Positions 26,349 to 34,670 of a stretch of 64,000 bases of DNA are shown here, one piece after another (within the stretch, counting starts at the first letter, position 1; each line of letters begins with the position of its first letter). The stretch spans positions 4,216,001 to 4,280,000 of the forward strand of contig NZ_CP114280.1 in NCBI RefSeq assembly GCF_029635795.1. The letters run 5' to 3'. The notes under the pieces were generated by a model. It had not been told where the DNA came from. It did no database searches and saw nothing but the letters and a program-made list of their open reading frames with translations. This stretch comes from Dickeya lacustris. Lineage in GTDB: Bacteria > Pseudomonadota > Gammaproteobacteria > Enterobacterales > Enterobacteriaceae. A program made the translations under genes and the position numbers.

Positions 26349-26423
26349 ATGATGTCATGGGTAAGTTTTGCTTTTGATAATTCACCTTTTCCTGGTGTAA
26401 GTACACTTATTTTAGTTCCGTAG
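26349..26423 (+). CDS. 24-residue peptide ORF upstream of an ABC exporter
   Basis: A short frame runs from ATG 26349 (or 26352) to TAG 26421-26423. It encodes a 24-residue peptide beginning MMSWVSFAFDN and ending GVSTLILVP. GAGG at 26341-26344 gives a seven-base spacing to the second ATG. The peptide is rich in Phe, Ser, Val and Pro, has one Asp and no basic residue. It lies 59 bp before a six-helix ABC exporter gene in the same AT-rich patch. A peptide with its own exporter is the pattern of bacteriocin, pheromone or RiPP loci. I know no family with this sequence, and chance occurrence of a 24-codon frame cannot be excluded. Confidence 0.4.
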   Translation: MMSWVSFAFDNSPFPGVSTLILVP

Positions 26424-26882
26424 AAAAAATTTGAGGGATTATGTTATAAGTATGAGGGGGATATTGATGTAGAGAGAGTTCTATGATCATAAAAAATCTT
26501 TTGTTTTTAATCAGCGTATTCCTTGTTGCGTTGCAGCAAGTATTGGTTGGGTTGTCAACTTATTTTATTGGCATGGCAGGCTACAACATATCAATTAATA
26601 TTGATAAGACGTTTAATTATATTGTGTTGTTCTATGCCAGTATCGCATTTTGCTATGTTTTTGGTTCCCTTTCCTTGTATACAAGAACAAGGTTGTCTAA
26701 TTCTGTTTGGGCGGAATACTATAGTTGGGTTTTTGGTGAGGTAATAAAAAAGCCATCTCTTTCGTCGCAGGATAATAAGAGGAAAACACTCAATTGGATT
26801 GCGGGTGAATCGGTAATCCCCCCGAAAAACCAGTGCATGCATAAGTAGAATTTTCTCCTAACCTGAATGCAGGGGGATTTCT

Positions 26883-27149
26883 ATGAAACGATCACGTTTT
26901 ACTGACAGTCAGATCATCACCATTCTCAAACAGGCTGAGGCGGGTACGCCGGTTCCTGAACTGTGCCGGGAGCATGGCATCAGCAGTGCCAGTTTTTATA
27001 AATGGCGCTCAAAGTTTGGCGGGATGGATGCTGCACTGATGAGCCGACTGAAAGAGCTTGAAGAAGAAAATCGCCGACTAAAAAAAATGTATGCTGAAGA
27101 GCGTCTGAAGGCCGAAATTATTCAGGAAGCGATGGCAAAAAAGTGGTGA
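26883..27149 (+). CDS. IS3-family OrfA (copy 1)
   Basis: The 88-residue protein has an N-terminal helix-turn-helix ([30 protein letters not shown]) that binds the IS ends. A leucine-zipper-like coiled coil follows ([20 protein letters not shown]). The end overlaps OrfB. The run GCAAAAAAGTGG at 27135-27146 is a standard A6G slippery sequence for -1 frameshifting, which makes the OrfAB transposase. It is identical to OrfA of copy 2. Confidence 0.95.
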   Translation: MKRSRFTDSQIITILKQAEAGTPVPELCREHGISSASFYKWRSKFGGMDAALMSRLKELEEENRRLKKMYAEERLKAEIIQEAMAKKW

Positions 27150-27991
27150 AGCCATCAGACCGGAAGCAGATGGCTCTGCATGCAGTTGAACACCGGGGAT
27201 CAGTATCCGTCTGGCCTGTCAGCTCTTTTGTCGTCAGCGAATGTTGCTACCGATACAGGCGCTTACTGAGTCAGGAAAATCAACGGATTGCTGACTGGCT
27301 GGTGCGCATCACGGACAGCCAGCGAAACTGGGGCTTCGGCCTGTGTTACCTGTATCTGCGCAACGTGAAAGGCTTTGTCTGGAACCACAAGAGAATTTAC
27401 CGGATTTACTGCGAACTGTCGCTGAATATGCGGATAAAACCTAAAAAACGGTTGAAACGTGAAAAGCCGGAACCACTGAGGGTCCCCACTGGCAGTAACG
27501 AGAGTTGGTCAATGGATTTTATGCATGATCAGTTGTCAGATGGTCGCTCCGTTCGTCTGCTGAATATTATTGATGATTTCAATCGCGAGGCCCTGGCAAT
27601 AGAGGTCGATTTTTCCCTTCCGGCCAGTCGGGTAGTCAGAACTCTCGAACAACTGATTGAATGGAAAGGGAAACCGGCATCGATTCGATGTGACAACGGA
27701 CCAGAATATGCAGGTAACACTCTGATAGTATGGGCTGAACGACAAAATATCATCCTCAATTTTATTCAGCCGGGGAAGCCACAACAGAATGCGTATATTG
27801 AGCGTTATAACCGGACAGTGCGTTATGACTGGCTGGGGCACTATCTGTTTTATTCGCTGAGTGAGTTACAGGAATACGCCACACAATGGCAATGGTTCTA
27901 TAATCACGAACGACCGAATATGGCACTGAATGGCTTCACACCAATGCAGCATATTCAGCGCTTATCTGATTCTACTTATCTGCCCGGTTAA
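27143..27991 (+). CDS. IS3-family OrfB, integrase core (copy 1, internal compensated frameshift)
   Basis: The 282-residue DDE transposase domain has its catalytic residues in [16 protein letters not shown] and NAYIERYNR, with the family end region [14 protein letters not shown]. Compared with copy 2 this gene has one G fewer near 27196 and one T more near 27229. About ten residues between them are therefore read in another frame ([10 protein letters not shown] instead of [10 protein letters not shown]) before the frame is regained. The change lies before the catalytic core but inside the HTH-like/linker region and may weaken the enzyme. Confidence 0.93.
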   Translation: MVKPSDRKQMALHAVEHRGSVSVWPVSSFVVSECCYRYRRLLSQENQRIADWLVRITDSQRNWGFGLCYLYLRNVKGFVWNHKRIYRIYCELSLNMRIKPKKRLKREKPEPLRVPTGSNESWSMDFMHDQLSDGRSVRLLNIIDDFNREALAIEVDFSLPASRVVRTLEQLIEWKGKPASIRCDNGPEYAGNTLIVWAERQNIILNFIQPGKPQQNAYIERYNRTVRYDWLGHYLFYSLSELQEYATQWQWFYNHERPNMALNGFTPMQHIQRLSDSTYLPG

Positions 27992-29026
27992 AAATGGGGG
28001 GATTACCAATCTCTTTCAACTATAGAAGAGGCTTCGTTTTATTATGTGGAGATTCTCGCTTTATATTTTAATGTGTTGTTTACTATTATTGCGTTGATTT
28101 TTGTTTTAGGTGTGACTGTATCTTCAGTTATTATCGGGTGTGTTGTGTTTTCGTGGTTGCTGATTTACTACTCCAGTAAATCTATTAACAAAATGTCATC
28201 TGAAATACAAAATAGTAAAGTGAACACTTTCCATGCAATCGATAAAATATGGGATAACGGTTTTTTTGGTTTAAAGAAGAATTATTCTGAAGCGCTGGAG
28301 CATGCATCTGATAAACACTCGGTTTTTTTCTCTGTACTTCAAAAATACAAAAAAACAGAGCAAGTTTTGGCATGTATACCCGTTCTTATCACTATCCCGC
28401 CGCTGGTCTATATTTCCTGGCAATCAACCCTGGTAAGGCCTGAAATTCTTGGCGCTATCGTGGCAGTCTTGCCAAGAACCCTACAACTTTTCCAAAGTAT
28501 CAATGCTGCGAGTATGCATACAACTCAACTTATGCTAATTAAAAACAAGGTGAGAAATCTTCAAAGGTTCCCGTCCTCACTGGTGGAGGTAGACTATGAG
28601 AATAACATTAATGATGATGCAATTATTATTCGTAATCTTAATCAGGATGGTGTGAGCCTGTCTGTTCGTGAGTTTGTCGATTATATTTCCCATGATTGCA
28701 CATTGCCAGGTCGATATCGGGTGGAAGGCCCGAATGGTTCTGGAAAATCATCTATCCTTAAATTAATAAAAAAGATGACTGATGATTCTGTTTTACTTGG
28801 GCCGGAGAATAGTATTGGTATTGATGATATCAAGGGGTCTACAGGGCAAAAACATCGAGAAAACATGAATAGATTACTATCAGATAATGACATATTTATC
28901 TTTCTTCTTGATGAGTGGGATGCAAATCTGGATGCGAATAATACAATGGCGTTTGACAAGGTGCTTAGTGATATATCACACAATAAAATTGTCATAGAGG
29001 TAAGGCATAAGCATGTAACAGGCTAA

Positions 29027-29492
29027 ATTAACAGGCGGTTATTCCCGCAGCACTAAGATTGTTCCATTTTATAGGATGATGAAATATTTCATTTTTAATT
29101 TGAAGGTCATGCTGTATCTGGTTTGATTCCACCCGGCAATACTGAACATGTGTCTAAGCGAATAAACTCTCAATAAAGAGGTGACTCACATGATAAAACC
29201 AGCATCAACCAATAATAAACCCCATAAGCAGCATACGTCCGAATTCTGCGATGAAGCCCTGAAACTGGCAGAGCGTATTGGCTCGCTGCTGAAAATGCAC
29301 GGCTAAAGTGGCTGTTGGCTGAACAGGCTGAGGAATGGGCTATTCGCCATTATCCTGAACAGCATGGATGGAAGGTGACGTCGGGGGCCGTGTCGATTAC
29401 GATAACGGCGCGTCAGACTAGCTAATGTCTTAAAAATACGACGTTTTGTATTGCCGATACCGTTTTTATTAAAGGGAGCGCCGAGGAATACC
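29027..29492 (+). pseudogene. Intergenic region with remnant of another IS3-family OrfA
   Basis: From ATG 29190 the frame reads KPASTNNKPHKQHTSEF and then ALKLAERIG, the typical start of a different IS3-family OrfA. The middle of that gene is missing. From about 29289 the next frame reads AENARLKWLLAEQAEEWAI, the usual end region. The remnant therefore carries a large internal deletion and is dead. Ahead of it, ATG 29076 opens a 16-codon frame (MMKYFIFNLKV...) that may be the stub of another gene cut off by the old element. The remnant marks the right edge of the AT-rich patch. Confidence 0.7.
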
Positions 29493-30824
29493 ATGCCCGC
29501 ACCAATCAAATATGTTCAGGACAGCAACCGACTACCAGCGCAGGTGGATGTGGTGGTGATAGGCGCGGGGATTGCTGGCGTGGCGGCCGCCTATGAGCTG
29601 GCGAAAAAAGGCGTCAGCGTGTTGCTGCTGGAGAAGGGGCTGGTAGGCGGTGAGCAATCCAGCCGCAACTGGGGCTGGTGCCGCCAGCAAAACCGCGATG
29701 AGCGCGAATTACCGCTGAGTATTTACGCGCTGCGCCGCTGGGAGGAGTTGCAACAGGAAACCGGCGAAGATCTGGGTTTTCGTCGCTCCGGCCTGCTGTA
29801 TACCACACAGGATCAGGCAGAGATAGACGCCTGGGCGTGCTGGGGCCAGATGGCGAAAGCCTACGGTGTGCGCAGTGATATGCTCACGGCTGAACAGGCC
29901 AAAGCGATGACGCCGGGCAGCACCAGCGCATGGCTGGGCGGGGTGTCATCGCCGACGGACGGCCACGCTGAACCGGCGCTGGCCTGCGCCGGGCTTGCCA
30001 TCGCCGCACAGCGGCTGGGGGCCTGTGTTATCCAGCAGTGCGCGGTGCGCGGGCTGGATATCAGCGGCGGGCGCATCAGCGGCGTGTGGACGGAGCGAGG
30101 CCGGGTGGCAACCTCGACGGTGATTTGCGCCGGCGGTGTCTGGAGTTCGCTGTTTTGTCGTCGCCATGGTATTGAACTGCCGTCGGGCAATGTGATTGGT
30201 ACGGCATTTCGTACCGCCCCCATCGCACAGGCAATTAGCCTGCCGTTTTATACCGCAGCCTTTGCCTGTCGCCCGCAACGCGACGGCAGTTATACGGTGT
30301 CAGTTTCCGGGCGAGGGCGGCTGGAGCCGGGGTTCCAGAGCTTGCGCTATGCACGCCAGTTTTATGCCACTTATCGCGCACGGCGCAAGAACCTGTCGTT
30401 CAATCCGGGGATCAAACCGTTTCTGTGCGGGCCGGAAGGGTGGGCGCGCTGGGCGTTTGATGAGCGCTCGCCCTTTGAGCGCACCCGTATTCTTGACCCG
30501 GCACCGGATATGACGATAGTCAGCGACGGGCTGGCGGCGATGCGGCGTGAATACCCGGCGCTGGCCGAACTGCGCGCAGTGCAGGCGTGGGGCGGCATGA
30601 TAGACAGTACGCCGGATGCTATTCCGGTTATCTCTGCGGTTGAACAACTGCCGGGGTTGATTCTCTCAACCGGCTACAGTGCGCATGGGTTTGGTATTGG
30701 GCCGGGTGCCGGGCGGCTGGCGGCGGATTTGGCGAGCGGCGCAACGCCCATCGTTGACCCGACGCCGTTTCGTTATGCGCGGCTGGTGGACGGCAGTGGG
30801 CTACGCGCGCCCGGTATGATGTAG
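29493..30824 (+). CDS. FAD-dependent amino-acid/amine oxidoreductase (DAO family)
   Basis: The 443-residue flavoprotein has an N-terminal Rossmann dinucleotide-binding motif (VVVIGAGIAGVAAAYELA, about residues 20-37, then LLLEKG). Its C-terminal DAO signature is LSTGYSAHGFGIGPGAG. The motif SSRNWGWCRQQNRD lies near residue 60. The family includes glycine oxidases, D-amino-acid dehydrogenases and N-methyl amino acid oxidases. No member matches closely enough by eye to name a substrate. ATG 29493 with GAGG ahead is preferred to upstream 29451. The GNAT gene starts within nine bases of its stop, so the two form an operon and may modify the same amine. Confidence 0.85.
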   Translation: MPAPIKYVQDSNRLPAQVDVVVIGAGIAGVAAAYELAKKGVSVLLLEKGLVGGEQSSRNWGWCRQQNRDERELPLSIYALRRWEELQQETGEDLGFRRSGLLYTTQDQAEIDAWACWGQMAKAYGVRSDMLTAEQAKAMTPGSTSAWLGGVSSPTDGHAEPALACAGLAIAAQRLGACVIQQCAVRGLDISGGRISGVWTERGRVATSTVICAGGVWSSLFCRRHGIELPSGNVIGTAFRTAPIAQAISLPFYTAAFACRPQRDGSYTVSVSGRGRLEPGFQSLRYARQFYATYRARRKNLSFNPGIKPFLCGPEGWARWAFDERSPFERTRILDPAPDMTIVSDGLAAMRREYPALAELRAVQAWGGMIDSTPDAIPVISAVEQLPGLILSTGYSAHGFGIGPGAGRLAADLASGATPIVDPTPFRYARLVDGSGLRAPGMM

Positions 30825-30832
30825 GAGTGAAG

Positions 30833-31681
30833 ATGACTATCGTAATTCGTGAGATGACCGGCGCTGATGCGGCCTACGGCTGGTCGTTGACGCAGCAGGT
30901 ACGCTGGCCGCACCGGTTGGCGGACTGGCAGGAGGCGTTAGCGCTTGGCGAAGGGCTGGTGGCGCAGGTGCAGGGCGAACCGGCAGGCGTAGCGCTGTGC
31001 TGGCGTTGGGGGCCGCACCGCGCCACTATCGGTTTGGTGGTGGTTGAAGCGCGGCATCAGGGGCGTGGTATCGGGCATCGCTTGATGAGTAGCCTGCTTG
31101 ACAGGCTGCCGGGGTATCAGATACGGCTGCATGCCACCGCTGTCGGGCAGGGGCTCTATGCACGTCTGGGCTTTGTGGCACAGGGCGAAATGCACCAATA
31201 CCAGTGTGCGCAGCTACCTGCGCTGCCCGACCCGATACCGGCCCTCGGCCAGCGCCTGCGCCCGGCGCAGCGCGATGATGTGCCGCGTCTTGCGATGCTG
31301 GATACCGAGGCGCATGGCTTGATGCGCCCGACGCTTATCGAGCGGTTGATGCAGCATGCCGTTGATGTGCGCGTACTGGAGTATGCCGGTGAGCTACACG
31401 GTTTTGCGGCGCTGCGCCGATTTGGTCATGGCTATGTGATTGGCCCGGTAATAGCGCGCAGCGCGACGGATGCCCGCCTGTTGATTCACGCATTGTTCGC
31501 GCAGCGGGCCGGTGATTTTGTGCGCATAGATACACCCGCAGCACTGGGGCTGGGGCCATTTCTGTTGCGTTGTGGCTTAACGCAGGTCGATGCGCCCATT
31601 ATCATGCAGCGAGGCGCGCCGTGGCAGCCAGCGGCGGGCGCAATGCATGCCTGGGCGGTGATGAGCCAGGCGATGGCATAA
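30833..31681 (+). CDS. GNAT-family N-acetyltransferase, two-domain
   Basis: The 282-residue protein has a GNAT acetyl-CoA motif, ARHQGRGIGHRLMSSLLD, near residue 65. A second, more diverged GNAT-like half follows (LRPAQRDDVPRLAMLDTEA onwards). TAGGAG, which includes the stop of the oxidoreductase gene, is six bases from ATG 30833. The GTG at 30827 has no room for a ribosome-binding site. It is translationally coupled to the oxidoreductase. Its substrate is unknown; a small amine or amino acid is suggested by the partner gene. Confidence 0.83.
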   Translation: MTIVIREMTGADAAYGWSLTQQVRWPHRLADWQEALALGEGLVAQVQGEPAGVALCWRWGPHRATIGLVVVEARHQGRGIGHRLMSSLLDRLPGYQIRLHATAVGQGLYARLGFVAQGEMHQYQCAQLPALPDPIPALGQRLRPAQRDDVPRLAMLDTEAHGLMRPTLIERLMQHAVDVRVLEYAGELHGFAALRRFGHGYVIGPVIARSATDARLLIHALFAQRAGDFVRIDTPAALGLGPFLLRCGLTQVDAPIIMQRGAPWQPAAGAMHAWAVMSQAMA

Positions 31682-31717
31682 TCATCGCAGGTTATGGGTT
31701 ATTGGCTAATGGCTATT

Positions 31718-31738
31718 GGTTAATGGTTAATGGTTAAT
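31718..31738. repeat. GGTTAAT heptamer repeated three times
   Basis: Three perfect head-to-tail GGTTAAT units lie in the short gap between the convergent GNAT and diguanylate cyclase genes, ending two bases before the cyclase stop codon. Weaker related units (GGCTAAT, GGGTTAT) precede them from about 31690. Confidence 0.8.
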
Positions 31739-31740
31739 AG

Positions 31741-33153
31741 TTATTGCACCGTGCGATTGCGGCCTTCTCGCTTGGCGATATACAGATTTTTATCCGCCAG
31801 CGGGAATAACTGGTTAACGGTTTCTACCAGCTCATCCCCCACGGAAGGCGCGTTGGCAATGCCGATACTCACAGTGACGGGTATCAACTGCTGCTGGAAC
31901 GAAAACGCCGCCTGCTGGATGCGTTGGCGCAGCGTATCGGCCAGTTGATAGAAAGCTTCGGGGAGCGAGTCAAAGCACACCACCACAAACTCTTCGCCAC
32001 CGATACGGCTGACCAGCCCTTGTTCAGCTACGGTTTGCTGTATTACCCCTGCGACCTGGCGCAAAATTTCATCGCCGCAGTCATGGCCGTAAGTGTCATT
32101 GATGCGTTTAAAGTAATCGATATCAATCAACATAATACTGACGGCGTACTGGGCGTCACCGGCGCGTTTCTCGTGGCTGGCGAGCGCTTCGGTAAAGCCA
32201 TAGCGCGATAATGTCTGAGTGAGAAAATCGTGATTGGCTTGTTGCAGCAACCGCGCATTTAATTGTCGGATAGTACGGGCGTTGGTCGCCATCATCAGTG
32301 GGCTGAAAATGGTGGCGGCAATGCCGAGGCGCGTAATCATCATTTGGTGCATGAACGCCGGGTCTTGCGCGCTGTAAATGGCATAGGCATGTTCAGCATT
32401 GAGAATAAATTCAGTGGTGCCGGTACACAGCGTAATCAGCCGGGTCAGCCAGAGCGGATAGACAAGCGCACACCAGGTTAACGCCGGTAACGGAAACGCC
32501 AGAATCGCGACCGGGCCAAAGAGTGGCGCGATAGCAAGGGAGAGCAGCAGTAGCAACAGCGGCAGGGTGTTGTGCATGCGCAGGGAAGCGCGCTCCAGTT
32601 CAATACGGCTGCGTAGCGTAAAAAGCAGCGGTAAAAATAACACCGAGGTATAGAACTGCTCACTAAACCAATCGAGCAGCGAGTTTTGAAAGAACGTCAG
32701 CGAAAAATGCGGCCAGTGTTGCAGCGCCAGAGCACCGGCGATGCCACTGACCATGGCGGCTAACAGACAGGCGAGAAACAGGTACAGTGAACCGATCATC
32801 TCGCTTTCCTGACGAGGTGTAACCCCAGGCCAGCGCAGTAGTTTTATCATCGCCAGAATAAAGGCGATGTTGGCGAGATTGATGGTAAAGGCGTGGAGCC
32901 GCCAGCCATAAAATAGCGAGTCTTGTATGACCATCGCCGCATAGACGATGCCATATCCCCAAACGGTGTTGAGATAGCGGCAGCGGTAGAACAGCACGGT
33001 AATCATGATATTGACGGGCCAAAATACCGACATGCCAAAAATTGACATCCTAAGGTGGGCGAAAACATGACAACCGAACAGCGTCATGATGAATAATATC
33101 AAGCTGTTCTGGTGAGCCCGGTCGTTTTTGAATAGCGCTAAATTAAGGTGCAT
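31741..33153 (-). CDS. Diguanylate cyclase with N-terminal MASE1-like membrane sensor
   Basis: The 470-residue protein has about eight to ten membrane segments (residues 1-290, MASE1-like) and a C-terminal GGDEF domain. The active-site loop is RIGGEEFVVV (GGEEF), and the metal/GTP motif MLIDIDYFKRINDTYGHDCGD is complete. It is expected to make cyclic di-GMP from two GTP. The inhibitory RxxD site is not evident at the usual place. ATG 33153 is preceded by GGAGAGGC, a better start than 33204. The second IS copy lies 172 bp upstream in the same direction and may supply or block the promoter. Confidence 0.9.
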   Translation of the reverse strand: MHLNLALFKNDRAHQNSLILFIMTLFGCHVFAHLRMSIFGMSVFWPVNIMITVLFYRCRYLNTVWGYGIVYAAMVIQDSLFYGWRLHAFTINLANIAFILAMIKLLRWPGVTPRQESEMIGSLYLFLACLLAAMVSGIAGALALQHWPHFSLTFFQNSLLDWFSEQFYTSVLFLPLLFTLRSRIELERASLRMHNTLPLLLLLLSLAIAPLFGPVAILAFPLPALTWCALVYPLWLTRLITLCTGTTEFILNAEHAYAIYSAQDPAFMHQMMITRLGIAATIFSPLMMATNARTIRQLNARLLQQANHDFLTQTLSRYGFTEALASHEKRAGDAQYAVSIMLIDIDYFKRINDTYGHDCGDEILRQVAGVIQQTVAEQGLVSRIGGEEFVVVCFDSLPEAFYQLADTLRQRIQQAAFSFQQQLIPVTVSIGIANAPSVGDELVETVNQLFPLADKNLYIAKREGRNRTVQ

Positions 33154-33341
33154 GGCCTCTCCGCTTGCTGCCCGGTTACACGCCTGTTGTGATGCGTGCA
33201 TCACGCGCCAGCAAGGTGGCTGTCGTGGCGCGAGCCTGCGCCGCTGGCGGCGTGTGGTGCTACGGAGCCGGTGGCTTTACCGCGCGAAGCATCGTGGCGC
33301 TGGGGATAAAACACGCGATTTATCAGGTAATCCCCCCATTT

Positions 33342-34190
33342 TTAACCGGGCAGATAAGTAGAATCAGATAAGCGCTGAATATGCTGCATTGGTGTGAAGC
33401 CATTCAGTGCCATATTCGGTCGTTCGTGATTATAGAACCATTGCCATTGTGTGGCGTATTCCTGTAACTCACTCAGCGAATAAAACAGATAGTGCCCCAG
33501 CCAGTCATAACGCACTGTCCGGTTATAACGCTCAATATACGCATTCTGTTGTGGCTTCCCCGGCTGAATAAAATTGAGGATGATATTTTGTCGTTCAGCC
33601 CATACTATCAGAGTGTTACCTGCATATTCTGGTCCGTTGTCACATCGAATCGATGCCGGTTTCCCTTTCCATTCAATCAGTTGTTCGAGAGTTCTGACTA
33701 CCCGACTGGCCGGAAGGGAAAAATCGACCTCTATTGCCAGGGCCTCGCGATTGAAATCATCAATAATATTCAGCAGACGAACGGAGCGACCATCTGACAA
33801 CTGATCATGCATAAAATCCATTGACCAACTCTCGTTACTGCCAGTGGGGACCCTCAGTGGTTCCGGCTTTTCACGTTTCAACCGTTTTTTAGGTTTTATC
33901 CGCATATTCAGCGACAGTTCGCAGTAAATCCGGTAAATTCTCTTGTGGTTCCAGACAAAGCCTTTCACGTTGCGCAGATACAGGTAACACAGGCCGAAGC
34001 CCCAGTTTCGCTGGCTGTCCGTGATGCGCACCAGCCAGTCAGCAATCCGTTGATTTTCCTGACTCAGTAAGCGCCTGTATCGGTAGCAACATTCGCTGAC
34101 GACAAAGAGCTGACAGGCCAGACGGATACTGATCCCCCGGTGTTCAACTGCATGCAGAGCCATCTGCTTCCGGTCTGATGGCTTCACCAC
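33342..34190 (-). CDS. IS3-family OrfB, integrase core (copy 2, standard frame)
   Basis: The 282-residue DDE domain is identical to copy 1 in the recognised catalytic regions ([25 protein letters not shown]). It keeps the uninterrupted N-terminal segment [20 protein letters not shown]. It is the better candidate for the active transposase, made as OrfAB by frameshift with the overlapping OrfA. Confidence 0.94.
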   Translation of the reverse strand: MVKPSDRKQMALHAVEHRGISIRLACQLFVVSECCYRYRRLLSQENQRIADWLVRITDSQRNWGFGLCYLYLRNVKGFVWNHKRIYRIYCELSLNMRIKPKKRLKREKPEPLRVPTGSNESWSMDFMHDQLSDGRSVRLLNIIDDFNREALAIEVDFSLPASRVVRTLEQLIEWKGKPASIRCDNGPEYAGNTLIVWAERQNIILNFIQPGKPQQNAYIERYNRTVRYDWLGHYLFYSLSELQEYATQWQWFYNHERPNMALNGFTPMQHIQRLSDSTYLPG

Positions 34191-34450
34191 TTTTTTGCCA
34201 TCGCTTCCTGAATAATTTCGGCCTTCAGACGCTCTTCAGCATACATTTTTTTTAGTCGGCGATTTTCTTCTTCAAGCTCTTTCAGTCGGCTCATCAGTGC
34301 AGCATCCATCCCGCCAAACTTTGAGCGCCATTTATAAAAACTGGCACTGCTGATGCCATGCTCCCGGCACAGTTCAGGAACCGGCGTACCCGCCTCAGCC
34401 TGTTTGAGAATGGTGATGATCTGACTGTCAGTAAAACGTGATCGTTTCAT
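34184..34450 (-). CDS. IS3-family OrfA (copy 2)
   Basis: The 88-residue helix-turn-helix and coiled-coil protein has the same sequence as copy 1 and the same A6G slippery run at the overlap with OrfB. It starts at ATG 34450 with AGGGGGAT upstream within the element. Confidence 0.95.
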   Translation of the reverse strand: MKRSRFTDSQIITILKQAEAGTPVPELCREHGISSASFYKWRSKFGGMDAALMSRLKELEEENRRLKKMYAEERLKAEIIQEAMAKKW

Positions 34451-34623
34451 AGAAATCCCCCTGCATTCAGGTTAGGAGAAAATTCTACTTATGCATGCAC
34501 TGGTTTTTCGGGGGGATTACCATCATACCTGCTAATCACGAAAAATAAAAAAAATGCGCCATTTTTTCTTTTTATAACAATTTATTATCAGATTTAACCT
34601 GAGATAACAGCGGCGGCGCGGGC

Positions 34624-34637
34624 GTACGATATCGTAC
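34624..34637. other. Perfect palindrome GTACGATATCGTAC
   Basis: This 14-bp palindrome extends with one mismatch pair to about 22 bp and lies 34 bp beyond the end of the double-permease gene. As RNA it would form a hairpin, possibly the end of the tonB-exbBD-permease transcript. As DNA it could be an operator. Confidence 0.45.
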
Positions 34638-34670
34638 ACCCGTAAATGGCGGGGGGCGTGGTAATGAGGT

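Larger units (their letters stand above)
26812..28007 (+). mobile_element. IS3-family insertion sequence, copy 1 (1196 bp)
   Basis: The element runs from GGTAATCCCCCC to GGGGGGATTACC (12-bp perfect inverted ends) and is flanked by the 4-bp direct repeat AATC (26808-26811 and 28008-28011). Four-base duplications are typical of the IS407/IS51-like groups of the IS3 family (recall). It encodes OrfA and OrfB and interrupts the ABC exporter gene. An inverted copy of identical length lies at 33326-34521. Confidence 0.95.
26483..29026 (+). pseudogene. Compact ABC exporter gene interrupted by an IS3-family element
   Basis: The coding sequence is split into 26483-26811 and 28012-29026. Removing the IS and one copy of the 4-bp duplication joins ...NWIAGE to SLSTIEEASFYY in frame and gives one 447-residue protein. 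It has six membrane helices (about 5-35, 46-66, two at about 125-180, 225-245, 258-275) and a C-terminal ATPase domain. Walker A is GPNGSGKSS (Lys355) and Walker B is FIFLLDEWDANLD (Asp410, Glu411). Only 55 residues separate them, against about 120 in usual exporters. The signature is the degenerate GSTGQ. The helical subdomain is thus nearly absent. Its codons are AT-rich, unlike its neighbours. Inactive as found. Confidence 0.8.
33326..34521 (-). mobile_element. IS3-family insertion sequence, copy 2 (1196 bp, inverted)
   Basis: It has the same 12-bp ends and length as copy 1, in opposite orientation, flanked by its own 4-bp duplication ATCA (33322-33325 and 34522-34525). It is inserted between the diguanylate cyclase start and the double-permease gene end and breaks no recognised gene. 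A short plus-strand frame (33192 onward, MRASRASKVAVVARAC...) ends at the element; I cannot tell whether it was once a gene. Confidence 0.95.

Noticed and set aside
26808..34525. Composite transposon formed by the two IS copies
   Set aside because: Each IS has its own matching 4-bp duplication (AATC and ATCA), and the outer flanks do not match. The copies inserted independently.
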